Assembly (NCBI RefSeq): GCF_011386835.1
Contig: NC_088791.1
Span: 57,927,498 to 57,991,497 of the forward strand
DNA length: 64,000 bases
From: Chrysemys picta bellii
Lineage: Eukaryota; Chordata; Testudines; Emydidae
Direction of reading: 5' to 3'
A program made the position numbers and the translations under genes. This document shows, piece after piece, positions 1 through 10,975 of this stretch. The number at the start of each line of letters is the position of its first letter. The first letter of the stretch is position 1. The notes beneath the pieces were generated by a model. That model was not told the DNA's origin, did not search any database, and was given only the letters and a program-made list of their open reading frames with translations.

Positions 1-1041
1 TCACATGCGGAGATCTCCCTGCCCATCAGTCTCCTCAGGCTGAGAGCAGTCAGGAATGCCTGTGCCAATTTCTTCCTGCTGATAGTGGGATCACATATAA
101 AAGTCCGATGGACGACATAGCCTGCATGTATTGTATCAGCCATTGGGGAGGACCCAGATTGCCCTTTCTATGCACAGAGGCAATGGAACTGGTGCATCTC
201 TCACAATGTCCCCTTATTTGCGGCTTACCTCCTGGGCACACAGAACATGGTAGCAGACAAGCTCAGTCGCACTTTTCCACGTGACCACAAGTGGAGATGC
301 ACTCGTTGGTACTTCACAACTTGTTCACATGGTGGGGAACACCATCCACAGACCTGTTCACCACTTACCAGAACAAGAAGTGTCCACATTACTGTTTGAG
401 GGCAGGGATTGGACAGCACTCTCTGGGCGATGCTATCCTTCTCCTGTGAAACAAAGACCTACTTTACACCTTCCCTCCATTTCCTTTTCTGCAGAAGGTG
501 CTGCTAAAGATAAAGAGGGATGGAGCTTATGTAATTTAGATTGCTGCCAGATAACTGAGAAAGACCTGGTACCCTTACCTGATGCAGTTCACAATGTGCC
601 CACTGATCTCCATTCCGGCCACTCCGCACCTTCTCTCTCAGGACAAAGCACCAACTTGGGGATACTTCGACTCAAAGCATGGCTCCTATATGGTTCCAAC
701 ACCTAGAAAGCTCATGTTCAAAGGAAATGCAAGAGGTTCTACTACAGAGTAACAACAAGGAGTCCAGTGGCACCTTAAAGACTAACAGATTTATTTGGAC
801 ATAAGCTTTCGTGGGTTAAAAAAACCCACTTCTTCAGATGCATGGAGTGAAAATTACAGATGCAGGCATTATATACTAATACATGAAGAGGGGCGTTACC
901 TCACAAGTGGAGAACCAGTGTTGACAGGGCCAATTTGATCAGAGTGGATGTAGTCCCTTCCCAATAATTGGGTCCCAACCACATCAGCCACACCATCAGG
1001 GACTCATTCACCTGCCCATCTACTAATGTTATATATGCCAT

Positions 1042-1868
1042 TGTGGCGGGGCGAGTGCCCCACCCCCATGTGAGAGGGGGCTAGAGTAGGCCAGAGCAGC
1101 TGCGCAGACTGGCAGCTAATCAGGAAAGGGTTTACTGAGAGCCAATCAGGGCCGACATTAGAGCCAGCCAATCAGGGCTGGGCTAGGTCCTATATAAAGG
1201 CTGCCCAGAAGAGCAGCAGGCAGTCTGTCCCAGACCTTCATGGGGCAAGGTCTGTCTCCAGAGCAGGAGACCAGCACCTTGGACAGAGCAGTGCTGGGCA
1301 GGCTCAAGGGGAGCGCAGTAGGGCTCCGGCCCAATACCTGCCAGACTGCAGCCCTGATAGAAAGGGCCTAGAGGGTGCGAGGGGCCAGAGTGAAAGTGGC
1401 CCAGGGACAGTTGCACAAGGGGAGGAAAGGAGGGCAGGGAGGCTGCCACTAAAGGGAACCTGGGTCGAGACCCAGAGTAGTGGGTGGGCCTGGGTCCCCC
1501 CCTTTCCCCTTGTACTGCCCCTGGCCATGCAGTAGGGTAGCTGAGACAAACTGCAACCGGCCCTTGAGACAAGGGACTAGACTTTGGAGGTTATGGTTGG
1601 CCACTGAGGCCTGTGCAAGGACTGCTGAACACACACACACACACACCTCCGCCCCCCGGAAGGGGGTGAGGATGGTCTAGGGGGCACTGCCGGAGGGCAG
1701 TGGCCTGAAGAAGGACACCGTCGAGCGGGGAGCAACGTGGGTCCAGACGCCAACCGAGGACAAGAGACGGACGGGACACTGCCAGCAGAGGGCGCTCCCC
1801 ATGGACTGAGCTAATTCCCGGAGCAAGCAGCGGGAGGCGCTGCAGTGGAGATCTCCAACCCCGTCACA
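1042..1868 (+). mobile_element. Solo LTR of a retrovirus-like or other LTR element
   Basis: An 827-bp block beginning TGTGGCGGGG and ending CCCCGTCACA, i.e. TG...CA ends with short inverted termini. It is flanked by a perfect 5-bp duplication GCCAT at 1037-1041 and 1869-1873. It interrupts the GIY-YIG reading frame of its host element. It carries CCAAT-like boxes and a TATA box (1191-1197) consistent with a U3 promoter on the + strand, and a (CA)n run near 1627-1646. No gag, pol or env sequence lies beside it, so it is a solo LTR left by recombination between two LTRs. Confidence 0.8.
1142..1200 (+). promoter_or_regulatory. CCAAT and TATA boxes within the solo LTR
   Basis: CCAAT appears at 1142 and again at 1169, each in the context gccaatcagg, followed by TATATAAAGG at 1191-1200. 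Order and spacing fit a pol II promoter of an LTR. Transcription would run on the + strand, the same sense as ARID2. Activity cannot be judged from sequence. Confidence 0.55.
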
Positions 1869-2905
1869 GCCATCATGTGCCCGCAATGCCCCTCTGCCAT
1901 GTACATTGGCCAAACCAGACAGTCTTTATGTAAAAGAATGCTTTGCCTCTTCTGGAATTGACACTTCCTCATCTGTTATTGGAAGTGGACTACATCCACC
2001 TGATCAAATTGGCCCTGTCAACCCTGGTTCTCCACTTGTGAGGTAACTCCCGTCTCTTCATGTGTCAGTATATAATGCCTGCATCTGTAATTTTCACTTC
2101 ATGCATCTGAAGAAGTGGGTTTTTTTACCCACAAAAGCTTATGCCAAATAAATGTTAGTCTTTAAGGTGCCACCGGACTCCTTGTTGTTTTTGTGGATAC
2201 AGACTAACACAGCTACCCCCTGATACTACACAGTAGAAAGTCTACACGACACACTTACTTGCAGAAATGGTTCAGGTTCCAGATTTGGTGCACATCCCAA
2301 CAAATATCTCCAGTGTCAGCAACTCTTCCACACATTCTGGAATATGCCTTGAAAAATCAGGGTTATCCCTGAGATCTCCTAGGGTCCACCCAGCAGCTAT
2401 TCTAGCATTTCACCAGCCAGTAGAGTTGTACTTGGTTCTTTCCCATCCGATCTCTAAAAGGTTCCTTAAGGGAATAACAAACCTCTTTTTTTCAATCTCA
2501 ACTTCCTACCCCCTTGCGGGATCTAAACTTAGTGTTGAAAGGGTTGACTAGACCTCCCTTCAAACCTATGGCCACCTGTTCGCTAGCTTACCTATTGATG
2601 AAAATGATCTTTCTGGTTTCAATTACCTCGGCTAGAAGAATAAGGGAAATATCAGTTCTAATGGCACATCCCCTCCCCCCCCCCCACACAGTATTCTTCC
2701 CTGACAAGGTTACACTTAGGCTGCATCCAAGGTTCATCTCTAAAGTGACCTCCTCGTTTCACATGAATCAGTCTATTCACCTTCTTGTCTTCTACCCCAA
2801 GCCTCACCAAGACAATAGGGAGGCCATTCTGCATACACTAGACGTTAGGAGAGCCCTAGTATTCTACCTCGATAGGACAAAGGCCTTCAGGAAGTCCCTT
2901 AGACC

Positions 2906-3122
2906 AGTGGTCTCCAAACTTTTTTGATCGCGCATCCCTATCAGTAAAAAATTTTTGAGCACGCACCCCCTGCCGGGCCGGCTCTATCATTTTTGCTGCA
3001 GCAAAAAAAATAATAAAATAAAAGCTGCTAGGACGCCTGCCCGAACTGCCGAAGCAAAAAAAAAAAAAGGGCGCTCAGACAAAGAGAGAAAAAAATCGCT
3101 CCTCCTGCCGCACACCCCCAAG
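2906..3122. mobile_element. Non-autonomous insertion in the DIRS recombinase, hAT-like
   Basis: The recombinase frame stops at about 2905 and resumes near 3127. The intervening DNA starts CAGTGGTCTCCAAACTTTTT, a terminus common to non-autonomous hAT elements. It includes a second motif, gggccggctcta with A-rich tracts, also seen at 10828-10975. The right end and target duplication are not clear. It may be two nested small elements. Confidence 0.45.
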
Positions 3123-3765
3123 GGCTCAGCCCAAAGACTATCCAAGTGGGTCTTGAATTGCATCTGACAGTGCTACCAAATTCAGACTCAATCCATACAC
3201 ATTCCACGAGATCGATCTCCTCATCTGTTGCCTTCCTCAAGGATGTCCCCATCACAGAGATCTGCAGAGTGGCAACATGGGCCTCGGTCCACATCTTCTC
3301 AGAATATTATGCAATCACCAGGGACTCTGCCTCTGATGCCATCTGTGACAAACCTGACTCCGAAGTCCCAGCCCTCCAAGGGGGGTACTGCTCAGGTGTC
3401 ACCTACAGTGGAGCAACCATAGGGACACTACTCAAAGAAGAAAAAGAAGTTACTCACTTTGTGCAGTAACAACTGTTCTTTGAGAAGTGTCCCTATGGGT
3501 GCTCCACTACTTGCCCTCCTCCCCTCTAATTCGGAGTTCGCTATGACTCGGTAGATAAGGAACTGAGGATGGCTAGCCGCCATGCGCTGGCTAGCCTCGT
3601 GGTGCAGCACGAAGAGAGAGAGCGCATTTGCGGGCCCAGTGGACACTGCTACTGAAGTCCTCCGATCAGCAGTGCAGGGATGCACCCACACCTACAGTGA
3701 TGCAGCCATAAGGGGATACATCTCGGAGAACTATTGTTACTGCACAAGGTGAGTAACTTCTTTGA

Positions 3766-5004
3766 TGCTCACCCATAACTAGGTCTTATTAAAAGATATA
3801 CCTATGAAATTTGTGGTCACTATGGAATATTGAGATAATTTTTGCTAGAGTTTTAAAGGTAATATCTATCTCGGTCACTTTTGAGTTTTTAAAATTTTGA
3901 AAGTGTTGTTATTTTTCAGCCTGTTTTCCTCATGTATCGAACAGTTTATAAATGCACAAATTCACATATGTAGATTTCTTAAACATACTTGTACATAATA
4001 GTTTATTGGAAAATTAGTTTTGAAGTAATAATTATTTGGAGTTTTTGTTTTTATTGACTTATCATTGTCTGGAGAGATGCCTTGGAGAGATTTAAACAAG
4101 TCTCTTAGCACCTAACAACTTCTAAGAACCCAACTGGATCATTGCTACCCCTAGTTCCTACTGCTGTCTGGAGCTAAATTCCACAGGGTCCCCTGAGCTT
4201 ACTGCCTGATCCATCCACCAGCTTTCACCCACAGCAGCATTCCTAAATTCTTCCTTTCCTGTTAGCCTGCAAGATAGCAAGAACTAAAGAATTAGCTAAG
4301 CAGCCCAAGGATTCTGTAGTGCCTAGGAACTTGCCAGGGCACTGGGAGCCAGGAGTAGGTTCTGATTTTATTCAAGTCCTTAACTTTTTGTGTGAGCAGA
4401 ACTTCCTCATAGTGCAGCCAGGTAAATGCTTTTGTGTTTAAAAGTTTAAGCAGTAAAGCACTTAACTATCTCTGCTATGAAATAATATGCTTTTATAAGC
4501 AAAGAGTTATAGAGCTTGTTTGAGGCAAAAAACCCTAACCTTTCCATACAGTTCTCCTTCATAAATGTAAGAGATTCATATATGCAAATGATTATTACAA
4601 TTAAGATTGGTTTGGTGAATGCAACATAGCCCTTATATAAATAACATAAGAACATTGTAACTAAATTTCTAAGCATTAAAGTGATGGAATGACTGCTTAT
4701 AGTAATTAATTTATTTTAAGATATTCTGTGACTTTAATAGTTGCGTCTTGTGTCCTTTCCAAGTTTTCCAAAACAATTGTAAGTCACAACACAGCACAAG
4801 GAGTCAGATCCTTGGTTGGCATATATTGACATACAGCATTTAAGGAGGAATTTATGCTGATTTATACCAGCTGAGCATCTGGCACAAACTCTTTCAATAT
4901 ATTCCACTTTTATATCATGAAATTTATACATATAGCAGTGATGTGTGTATATATAGCTTTAAAGAGCTTGTATGAAGCCTCTCTGAGTGAGACTGGTCAA
5001 AAAC
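3766..5004. other. Intron 3 segment without recognised feature
   Basis: AT-rich intronic DNA between the DIRS-like element and the first MITE. I see no coding similarity, RNA gene or recognisable repeat. Short open frames here have no codon-like character. Confidence 0.6.
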
Positions 5005-5007
5005 TCA

Positions 5008-5292
5008 GGCTAGGTCTACACTACCCGCCTGAATCGGCGGGTAGAAATCGACCTCTCGGGGATCGATTTATCGCGTCCCGTTGGGACGCGACAATCAATC
5101 CCCGAATCGACGCTCTTACTCCACCAGCGGAGGTGGGAGTAAGCGCCGTCGACAGAAAGCCGCAGAAGTCGATTTTGCCGCCGTCCTCACAGCGGGGTAA
5201 GTCGGCTGCGATACGTCGAATTCAGCTACGCTATTCACGTAGCTGAATTTGCGTATCTTAAATCGACTCCCCCCTGTAGTGTAGATGTACCC
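5008..5292. mobile_element. Harbinger-type MITE, copy 1
   Basis: A 285-bp non-coding element flanked by TCA at 5005-5007 and 5293-5295. Its termini GGCTAGGTCTACACTAC and (reversed) GGGTACATCTACACTAC match the end of the 4.24-kb Harbinger element (GGGTATGTCTACACTAC). The interior is CpG-rich with several short palindromes (gggatcgattta; ttcagctacgctattcacgtagctgaa split around its centre). It shares the interior with the copies at 12921 and 16944. Confidence 0.78.
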
Positions 5293-5295
5293 TCA

Positions 5296-7339
5296 GATGA
5301 AGAGGAGCAAACCCTTGTCCTTTCAGGCCATTTCTCCGTTTCCATTGATGGAAAGACAGTTCAGTCCAAATTGGAGAGATTTTTATCCACAAAGTAAAAT
5401 GAAAACACTGCATGATGAGAAACTCTCAACACTATCTGATTGGAGGCTGAATGGAGTCACCAGGTTGTCCATACCTGAACAGATCCTCTGTTTGAGACTT
5501 ATGCTATTGTGTAGACAGGGATTTCTTTGCCTCTTTCACAGACACAGCATACAGTTTAAATACTTTGTATGCTGCAGATCTTTTCGCAGTGGGAATAGCG
5601 GTGCGTGGGGCAGTTTTGTTTGTTTTTCCCTCCATCAGCAGCTAACTAAAAAATGACTGTCTGACTTCTAGTCAGACTTTACCACAGAATTAAACTTTGA
5701 GTCAAAGCAAAGCATGGAAATTTCGGAGGGAGAATTTCAGAGAGAGGGTTTTATGATTATGTAAAACTAGGATTATAGAGGAAGAGGAAATATAATTTTA
5801 ACTATAGCTTTAGCTACTGCAAAAGTTTGAAATGAATATAGCCATTTTCCTTTTCGTTGTTACAGTACAGCCGAAATATATAATCATAAAAAATTGAAAT
5901 AGAAAAACAGCATGTTTCAGAATTAAGGCAGAATTCAGTTGACCAAAGTACTTCAAGCTTGTGTCTAATTTTAAGCATGTAGCTTTAGTGGGACAACTAA
6001 AGTATTTTGACTTCCGTAGGACTGTGCTCATGTTTAAAATATCTTGCTGAACTGGGGACCTGTATGAGGAAGATATTTCTGACCCCTAAAGCATGTATGA
6101 ATATGTCTTCCTGCACTGCTTTAGATATTTGTGATGTTGACAACCATGGCAGAAGAAACAAAGAAATGTGAATTGTTCTTGGCATGTGAAAAGCTTGTCA
6201 GTTCACCTTTTATCTGTAAATATGCTTATTAAGTAATTTTCTTATGATGGCATGTAAGAAGAAAAGCTAAATTATTCACATTTTTCACAAAACCATGCTA
6301 TTTATAGTTGGAATAGTTTTTCTGATAATTTTTAATGAGGCCCTTGAAAATGCACAAGGGAAGTTCTGTTTTTGTTTTTTGTTTTCCCTACTGGGAGCCT
6401 TAGCTGTGTCTATTTATATGTTAAAAAATAGTCATGAACTAAAGACAACAAATACTCACCTCCATAATTTGATATTACTTGGTATAATTTTCAGTTTAAA
6501 TTTAGGAGAGGCCCAGGACTGAACTACCATAGAAACTGACTCCTCTAGAGAGGGTAACCCTCCAGGCCCATGTCACCAACAGAACATGCTTGCACTGTAG
6601 TCATATGGATTTTTCCTTTGCTTTTAAAAGCTTCTAGTACTATAATTTGAATGTTTACAATATTTAAAAGAAACAAATGAGGAATAATTAGTAAATTATA
6701 GTTAATACCTATTTCAGATTTATCTGCTTTGAAACATATTAAAATGTTCTTTTTATACTTAATTTAGTATATGATATGTATGTAATTAACCGTTCAGATC
6801 AGGATTTGTTTTTGTAATATAGAATACAAGAGAAAAGACTAAAAGTTTGTAAACTCTTGACAGCCATATACAACTTCTGTTTAAATTCTAGAAATACACT
6901 AACAGATCTTCACACAAATAGATGCATGACTACATAAATACATTCTTAGCACTTAGTAATTATATTTGTGGTGGTCAAAGCACACAAGAAATTGAATATA
7001 CTAATATTCGAATCAATTTTTAAAATCTCCTGAGCAAAAAGAATCTCTGAAGCATTTTTAGCATCTCTAATATGTGTTTTTATATTTGTAAGTTGTTAGC
7101 AGCTTCTTGTAGATGCTTGTTTTTGGCAAAATGAATAAGTAATTTTTAATGGAAATAACTCCCCAAGCTTTAAAATCTATTTTAATCACTGGCTATGTTT
7201 TGAATTATTGAACTGTAGGAATCATAATTTATACAATTCAGGGTTATTTTTATAATTTGTAAAGAATCTCTGTATTTCTTATTTGAAAAACATAAGTGCT
7301 TGTACATTTACATATTATATAGGTTAAACAACCTGAGCA
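5296..7339. other. Intron 3 segment, mostly unique AT-rich DNA
   Basis: No gene is visible. Around 5968-6041 a weak inverted repeat (ttttaagcatgta / catgtttaaaatat) resembles the short hairpin repeat at 19489. The remainder shows nothing I can name. Confidence 0.5.
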
Positions 7340-7457
7340 CCGTCCCACCCTGTGCATTGAATGAGGCAGGGCTCTTGTGGAAAAAATAGTATGTGATTGT
7401 GTAATTAAAGACGAAACCATAATGTATATTCACAAGGCGGCAAAATTAAGGTTGCAT
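7340..7457. repeat. Unnamed interspersed repeat, copy 1 (see 57300)
   Basis: About 110 bp aligns by eye with 57300-57411: both contain ttgaatga.gcagg, tgtggaaaaa, attgtgtaattaa and end ttaaggttgcat. Similarity stops outside this block. I do not recognise the family; it is non-coding. Confidence 0.6.
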
Positions 7458-8647
7458 TTGTCATAATTTGTTAACGACTTAAATATTTTAAAACAGATTT
7501 TTTATGCAGTATAGATGTTGTAGTTAAATGTATTCTAATATAAAATATGTTTATTGCAAACTTTCTTATACTGTAGACACATTCATTATAATATTGCCAG
7601 TTATGCATTTGCTGCACAGAGCACTACTAAGAACTATGGGATAGGTTCCCATAATCCGATGCTGCTGCAGCAGCATTTGCAGGGAATATTATGTACAGAT
7701 TCAGGGCAATAGTTTACCTGAAACAGGATGACTAGTGTGGGTGCATTGCATTGTTGCAACTTGCATTGGATCAGCCACATAATATAATTCTCTAGTGTAG
7801 GCAAGACTCAAAATTAACACAGTCCCTGGTCTGAGTAGCAACCGGATACTCTCACACCCAGTTAGACCAAAACAGTTTCAGTGCATGCATACAGCTTTTC
7901 CCAGACATAATTGTGTGTGATTTCTGTTTAATGCATAGACACCTGCCAGGCTACACTGATATTTTTGTATCAGCACAGTTTGGGGAAATCCAGGTGGCTC
8001 TTCTATTCTGTATCAGCCCTTGCTGCTGACACAAAGTACACGGGTGTTTTTTCAGAATGGATTAACCCTTTTGGGAACCCAAGATTATAGGATTTCTTAT
8101 CCAGATCCCAGAATCCTGCCAGCCTTTTGCTGCCTTGCTTGATGAATCCAAGACCAGGATGATAAGCAGCATTTTAACTGTCACTCCAGCAGCAACAGAG
8201 TGGTGTTTTTAGACAACTGAAGGGGAGGTGGAGATGTCATGTGAACAGCAATTACCTGAATTACATTTCCACTGTCCTTGCTGCTTATGATTTATAACCT
8301 CTGAACAGAATGGAGAATGCTACATAAATGCCTAGAATGAAGCAAGGAGGTGCTCTAGCCTGACAACCTGAATGTGGATTTTGGAAATTCACTGACTGCC
8401 TGTGTCAGACAAAGAAATCAGATAAGGATGCTCTCTGTCATTACTTTACTAAAAGTGTTGGTTTGAGGAAGAAAGATTAAGAGGTGTAGGACTCATCATT
8501 CTATAGGTTTTATTAAATGGATACAGATAGTGTGGCCCAGAAACAGTCTCCCAAATTGAAGATATAATAGAGCTCTCCATATAAAATCTTGCAATAATAT
8601 GCCTATCCCAGAATCCTCATTAACGACTATTTAAAGGTTTGCATGCC
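7458..8647. other. Intron 3 segment without recognised feature
   Basis: AT-rich to mixed composition, with no coding similarity and no clear repeat boundary. A short (CTG/CAG)-type patch occurs near 7662-7680. Confidence 0.5.
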
Positions 8648-8659
8648 TCCTGTAATTTT

Positions 8660-8783
8660 AGTATATAATGCCTGCATCTGTAACTTTCACTCTATGCATC
8701 TGAAGAAGTGAGGTTTTTACCCACGAAAGCTTATGCCCAAATAAATCTGTTAGTCTTTAAGGTGCCACCAGACTCCTTGTTGT
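8660..8783 (+). mobile_element. Penelope-like arm, single 3' end copy
   Basis: This 124-bp insertion corresponds to the right arm of the element at 751-2224 (gtatataatgcctgc ... ggactcc-type end), here 5' truncated and without an inverted partner. A perfect 12-bp duplication TCCTGTAATTTT flanks it at 8648-8659 and 8784-8795. It keeps CTGAAGA (8700-8706), a hairpin, and GAAA (8725-8728). Confidence 0.75.
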
Positions 8784-8795
8784 TCCTGTAATTTT

Positions 8796-9404
8796 GTTTT
8801 CCCTTAGTATGAATCCAGTGCTCTGAACAGGCCCACCCTCAGTTTATGTAGTATTCCTTGTAGGCTAATCAAGCATGGGATTCTTTTGTTTTGAATCTTC
8901 AATTCAGGATAGCAGGAAATGCCAAATAGGGCCAAAATGTCACATTGATTATATCAACACAACAGTTATTTGCTTTTTCCATTTAAACTGTATTGTAACC
9001 CTATTGTAAATGCTAATTGTTCTAGTTGTGTGTCTCCTAAGCTTTTGAAGTATTTGCCTAGGGAAGGTGTATTTGCTTCAACAACCCTTCCAACAGGAGG
9101 AACTTTTAGGTTAAAAAAAATTATGGAAAATGGGGGTTTGCGCCTCCATTCCACAGACGTGGACAAAAATACTTCGAGGTTATGACATCTGTCTAAAGCA
9201 GTGGATCTCTTCTAGAAGAAACCAATATTAGAAATAAGAAAACTAATTTTCCCTTCTTTCTCCTGCACTTACATGTTTACCTTCAAATCCTTATCAACCT
9301 ATGTACAACCTAATTATGAAGCTTATACCTATATTAGAGCTGCTGTACAAAAAGGGAGACATGAATTTAAAAATCAAAACAACAAAAGCCAGCTTTTTTG
9401 GTAG
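8796..9404. other. Intron 3 segment without recognised feature
   Basis: No coding or repeat similarity recognised. Open frames overlap on both strands at 8966-9185, which is the signature of chance rather than a gene. Confidence 0.5.
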
Positions 9405-9410
9405 ACACAC

Positions 9411-9544
9411 AAGGTGGGTGAGGTAATATCTTTTATTGGACTAACTTTTGTTGATGAGAGAGAGAAGTTTTGAAGAAGAGCCCTGTGTAAGCTTGAAAGT
9501 GAAAGTTGCTTCAATAAAAGATATTACCTTACTCACTTTGTCTT
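9411..9544. repeat. Second foldback repeat family, inverted-arm copy
   Basis: The left arm (ggtgggtgaggtaatatctt, from 9411) is the approximate reverse complement of the right arm (aagatattaccttactcac, ending about 9538). Between the arms lies a diverged gaagaagagc...gaaag block. Related copies occur at 55125-55240 and, reversed, at 62548-62640. The family name is not known to me; the architecture parallels the Penelope-like copies. Confidence 0.65.
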
Positions 9545-9881
9545 TCTAATATCCTTGGACCCACATGGCTACAGTAGCACAGCAGACAACTTTTTATGTT
9601 GACAGGTAGACGGTACTGACCCAAACAAAGCAGAAATACAGCACTTTCCTGGAAAATATGCCACCAAGAAGAAACTCTCTCCCCATCTAACAAGCAACCT
9701 AAAAAATTCGGCAGGAAATTCAAACTATCATAGATATCCATGTTCAAGTCAAAGATCTGCTTACCATTGAACACTCAGAAGTCTCCATCATGGCAGTAAA
9801 CATCTGCTGTCTTCTCTTATCCTTCCTGTCATTGCTATGTTTCCTCCAACTTCTCTTTCTTTCCTTCAGCATTAATCTTAG

Positions 9882-10163
9882 GCCTTGGCTACACTGGCAA
9901 TTCACAGCGCTGCACTTGCTGCGCTCAGGGGTGTGAAAAAACACCCCCCCCCGAGCGCAGCAAGTGCAGCGCTGTAAAGCTCCAGTGTAATCAGCGCCTG
10001 CAGCGCTGCACACTCGCTCGCAGCACTGCAAGCTATTCCCCTCGGAGAGGTGGAGTACTTGCAGCGCTGCGAGAGAGCTCTCGCAGCGCTGGCGGCGCGA
10101 CTACACTCGCGCTTCACAGCGCTGCCGCGGCAGCGCTGTGAATCCGCGAGTGTAGCCAAGGCC
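9882..10163. mobile_element. GC-rich MITE with long inverted termini and TTA duplication
   Basis: A 282-bp element with perfect termini GGCCTTGGCTACACT and their inverse, flanked by TTA at 9879-9881 and 10164-10166. A 3-bp T-W-A duplication is typical of PIF/Harbinger. The interior is dense in the motif gcagcgctg in both orientations and is far more GC-rich than its surroundings. Its termini differ from those of the copies at 5008, 12921 and 16944, so it is a separate subfamily. Confidence 0.78.
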
Positions 10164-10827
10164 TTACTCTTCTCCCCTTCTGATGTACATTTGTTCCACA
10201 AGTAGCAACATTTGCTCTGTCATCTTGAGGAAATTGGCTACAAGAGCTACGTTGAGGGCTCTTTCTGTATTTATTACCCCTTTGGGGTAGATTATTCTGG
10301 GATTTGGGATCTTTGTGTTCTTCTTTCCCTTGTTTTTGTCTTGACAGTGGATATGCTAATATGTCATCAAAAGGTGCACGTATGGCCTGGCTGCCCTAAG
10401 TTTGGATGCCTTTGGCAGTGCTCTTCTCTGCTGTCATATTTGTGCTGTGATTTGCACTGTATCTTTCAGTGCAAAAAAGAAAAGTGGAACTTAAAAAAAA
10501 AATGTTCTTAGAGTTTGCAACATTACTGGAAACCTGCAGAATCGCTACTTCCTGGCCTCTGGGCAGATCAGTGAATTGTTTTATATCAGCAAGAGATGTA
10601 TTAAACAAATTCTTAAAAAAAAAAAAATTTTTTCCATTCTAGCCTCTGCTGTTGTAAGCATCAAGCTTCTTGTGGAGATTCTGTAGAGTAGGTGGCTCAA
10701 GATATCTCAGAAGCTTGAAACTTATTCAGCATTTGTCACTTAGTTTAATAGTTAACCCCATAATTCTCACAACAGAAATATCAATCATATATAACTTCCT
10801 TTCTAGGTAAATTATGGCAGCCATACC
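10164..10827. other. Intron 3 segment without recognised feature
   Basis: Mixed composition with an A-run near 10613-10626. No gene or named repeat recognised. Confidence 0.5.
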
Positions 10828-10975
10828 AGCAGGAAGGGCCGGCTCTAACTTTTTTGCCACCCCAAGCAAAAAAAAAGAAAGAAAGAAAAAGAAAAAAGGG
10901 AGCTGTCGCGCCGTAACACCCAACACCCCCCCCGAGCGTTGCCCCGCCGAAAAAAAAAGCCCCATTGACAAAGTC
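10828..10975 (+). repeat. Degraded non-autonomous repeat with A-rich tracts
   Basis: Starts gggccggctctaacttttttg, continues with ccaagcaaaa and a GC-rich tail, as does part of 2966-3110. Non-coding. Boundaries and class (possibly hAT) are uncertain. Confidence 0.4.

Larger units (their letters stand above)
751..2224 (+). mobile_element. Penelope-like foldback retroelement with GIY-YIG fragment
   Basis: The insertion is flanked by ACTACAGAGT (741-750) and ACTACACAGT (2225-2234). Removing it rejoins the DIRS reading frame, so the limits are well supported. The left arm (751 to about 985) is the reverse complement of the right arm (about 1966-2190). Between them the + strand reads NVIYAIMC, then, after a solo LTR insertion, CPQCPSAMYIGQTRQSL; the VIY...YIG pair fits a GIY-YIG nuclease as found in Penelope-like elements. 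An internal deletion appears to join at about 1940. Each arm has a CTGAAGA/hairpin/GAAA block (left arm on the minus strand 807-837, right arm 2107-2136). Assignment to Penelope-like elements is inference from the nuclease motif and the inverted-arm architecture. Confidence 0.72.
1..3765 (+). mobile_element. DIRS-like retrotransposon, 3' portion, decayed and nested
   Basis: DIRS elements use a tyrosine recombinase instead of an integrase. Between 200 and 300 the + strand reads AAYLLGTQNMVADKLSRTF, the RNase H motif typical of this class. After the insertion at 751-2224 the recombinase begins (RKSTRHTYLQKWFRFQIWC, from about 2235). It shifts frame near 2510, runs to about 2905 (DKVTLRLHPRF, DVRRALVFYLDRTKAF) and resumes near 3127. 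It ends with a H-x-x-R (HSTR, about 3198) and AFLKDVPITEICRVATWASV. Stops and frameshifts show it is dead. From 3420 to 3765 the non-coding terminus contains two diverged copies of a motif around gttactcactttgtgcagta (3449-3468, and inverted at 3735-3756), consistent with DIRS inverted terminal sequences. The 5' part lies beyond the left edge. Confidence 0.82.

Noticed and set aside
1042..1868. A retroviral provirus
   Set aside because: Only a single LTR with one target duplication is present; no internal genes lie beside it.
8966..9185. Small gene suggested by mirror-image frames on both strands
   Set aside because: Neither frame has codon bias or similarity; coincidental.
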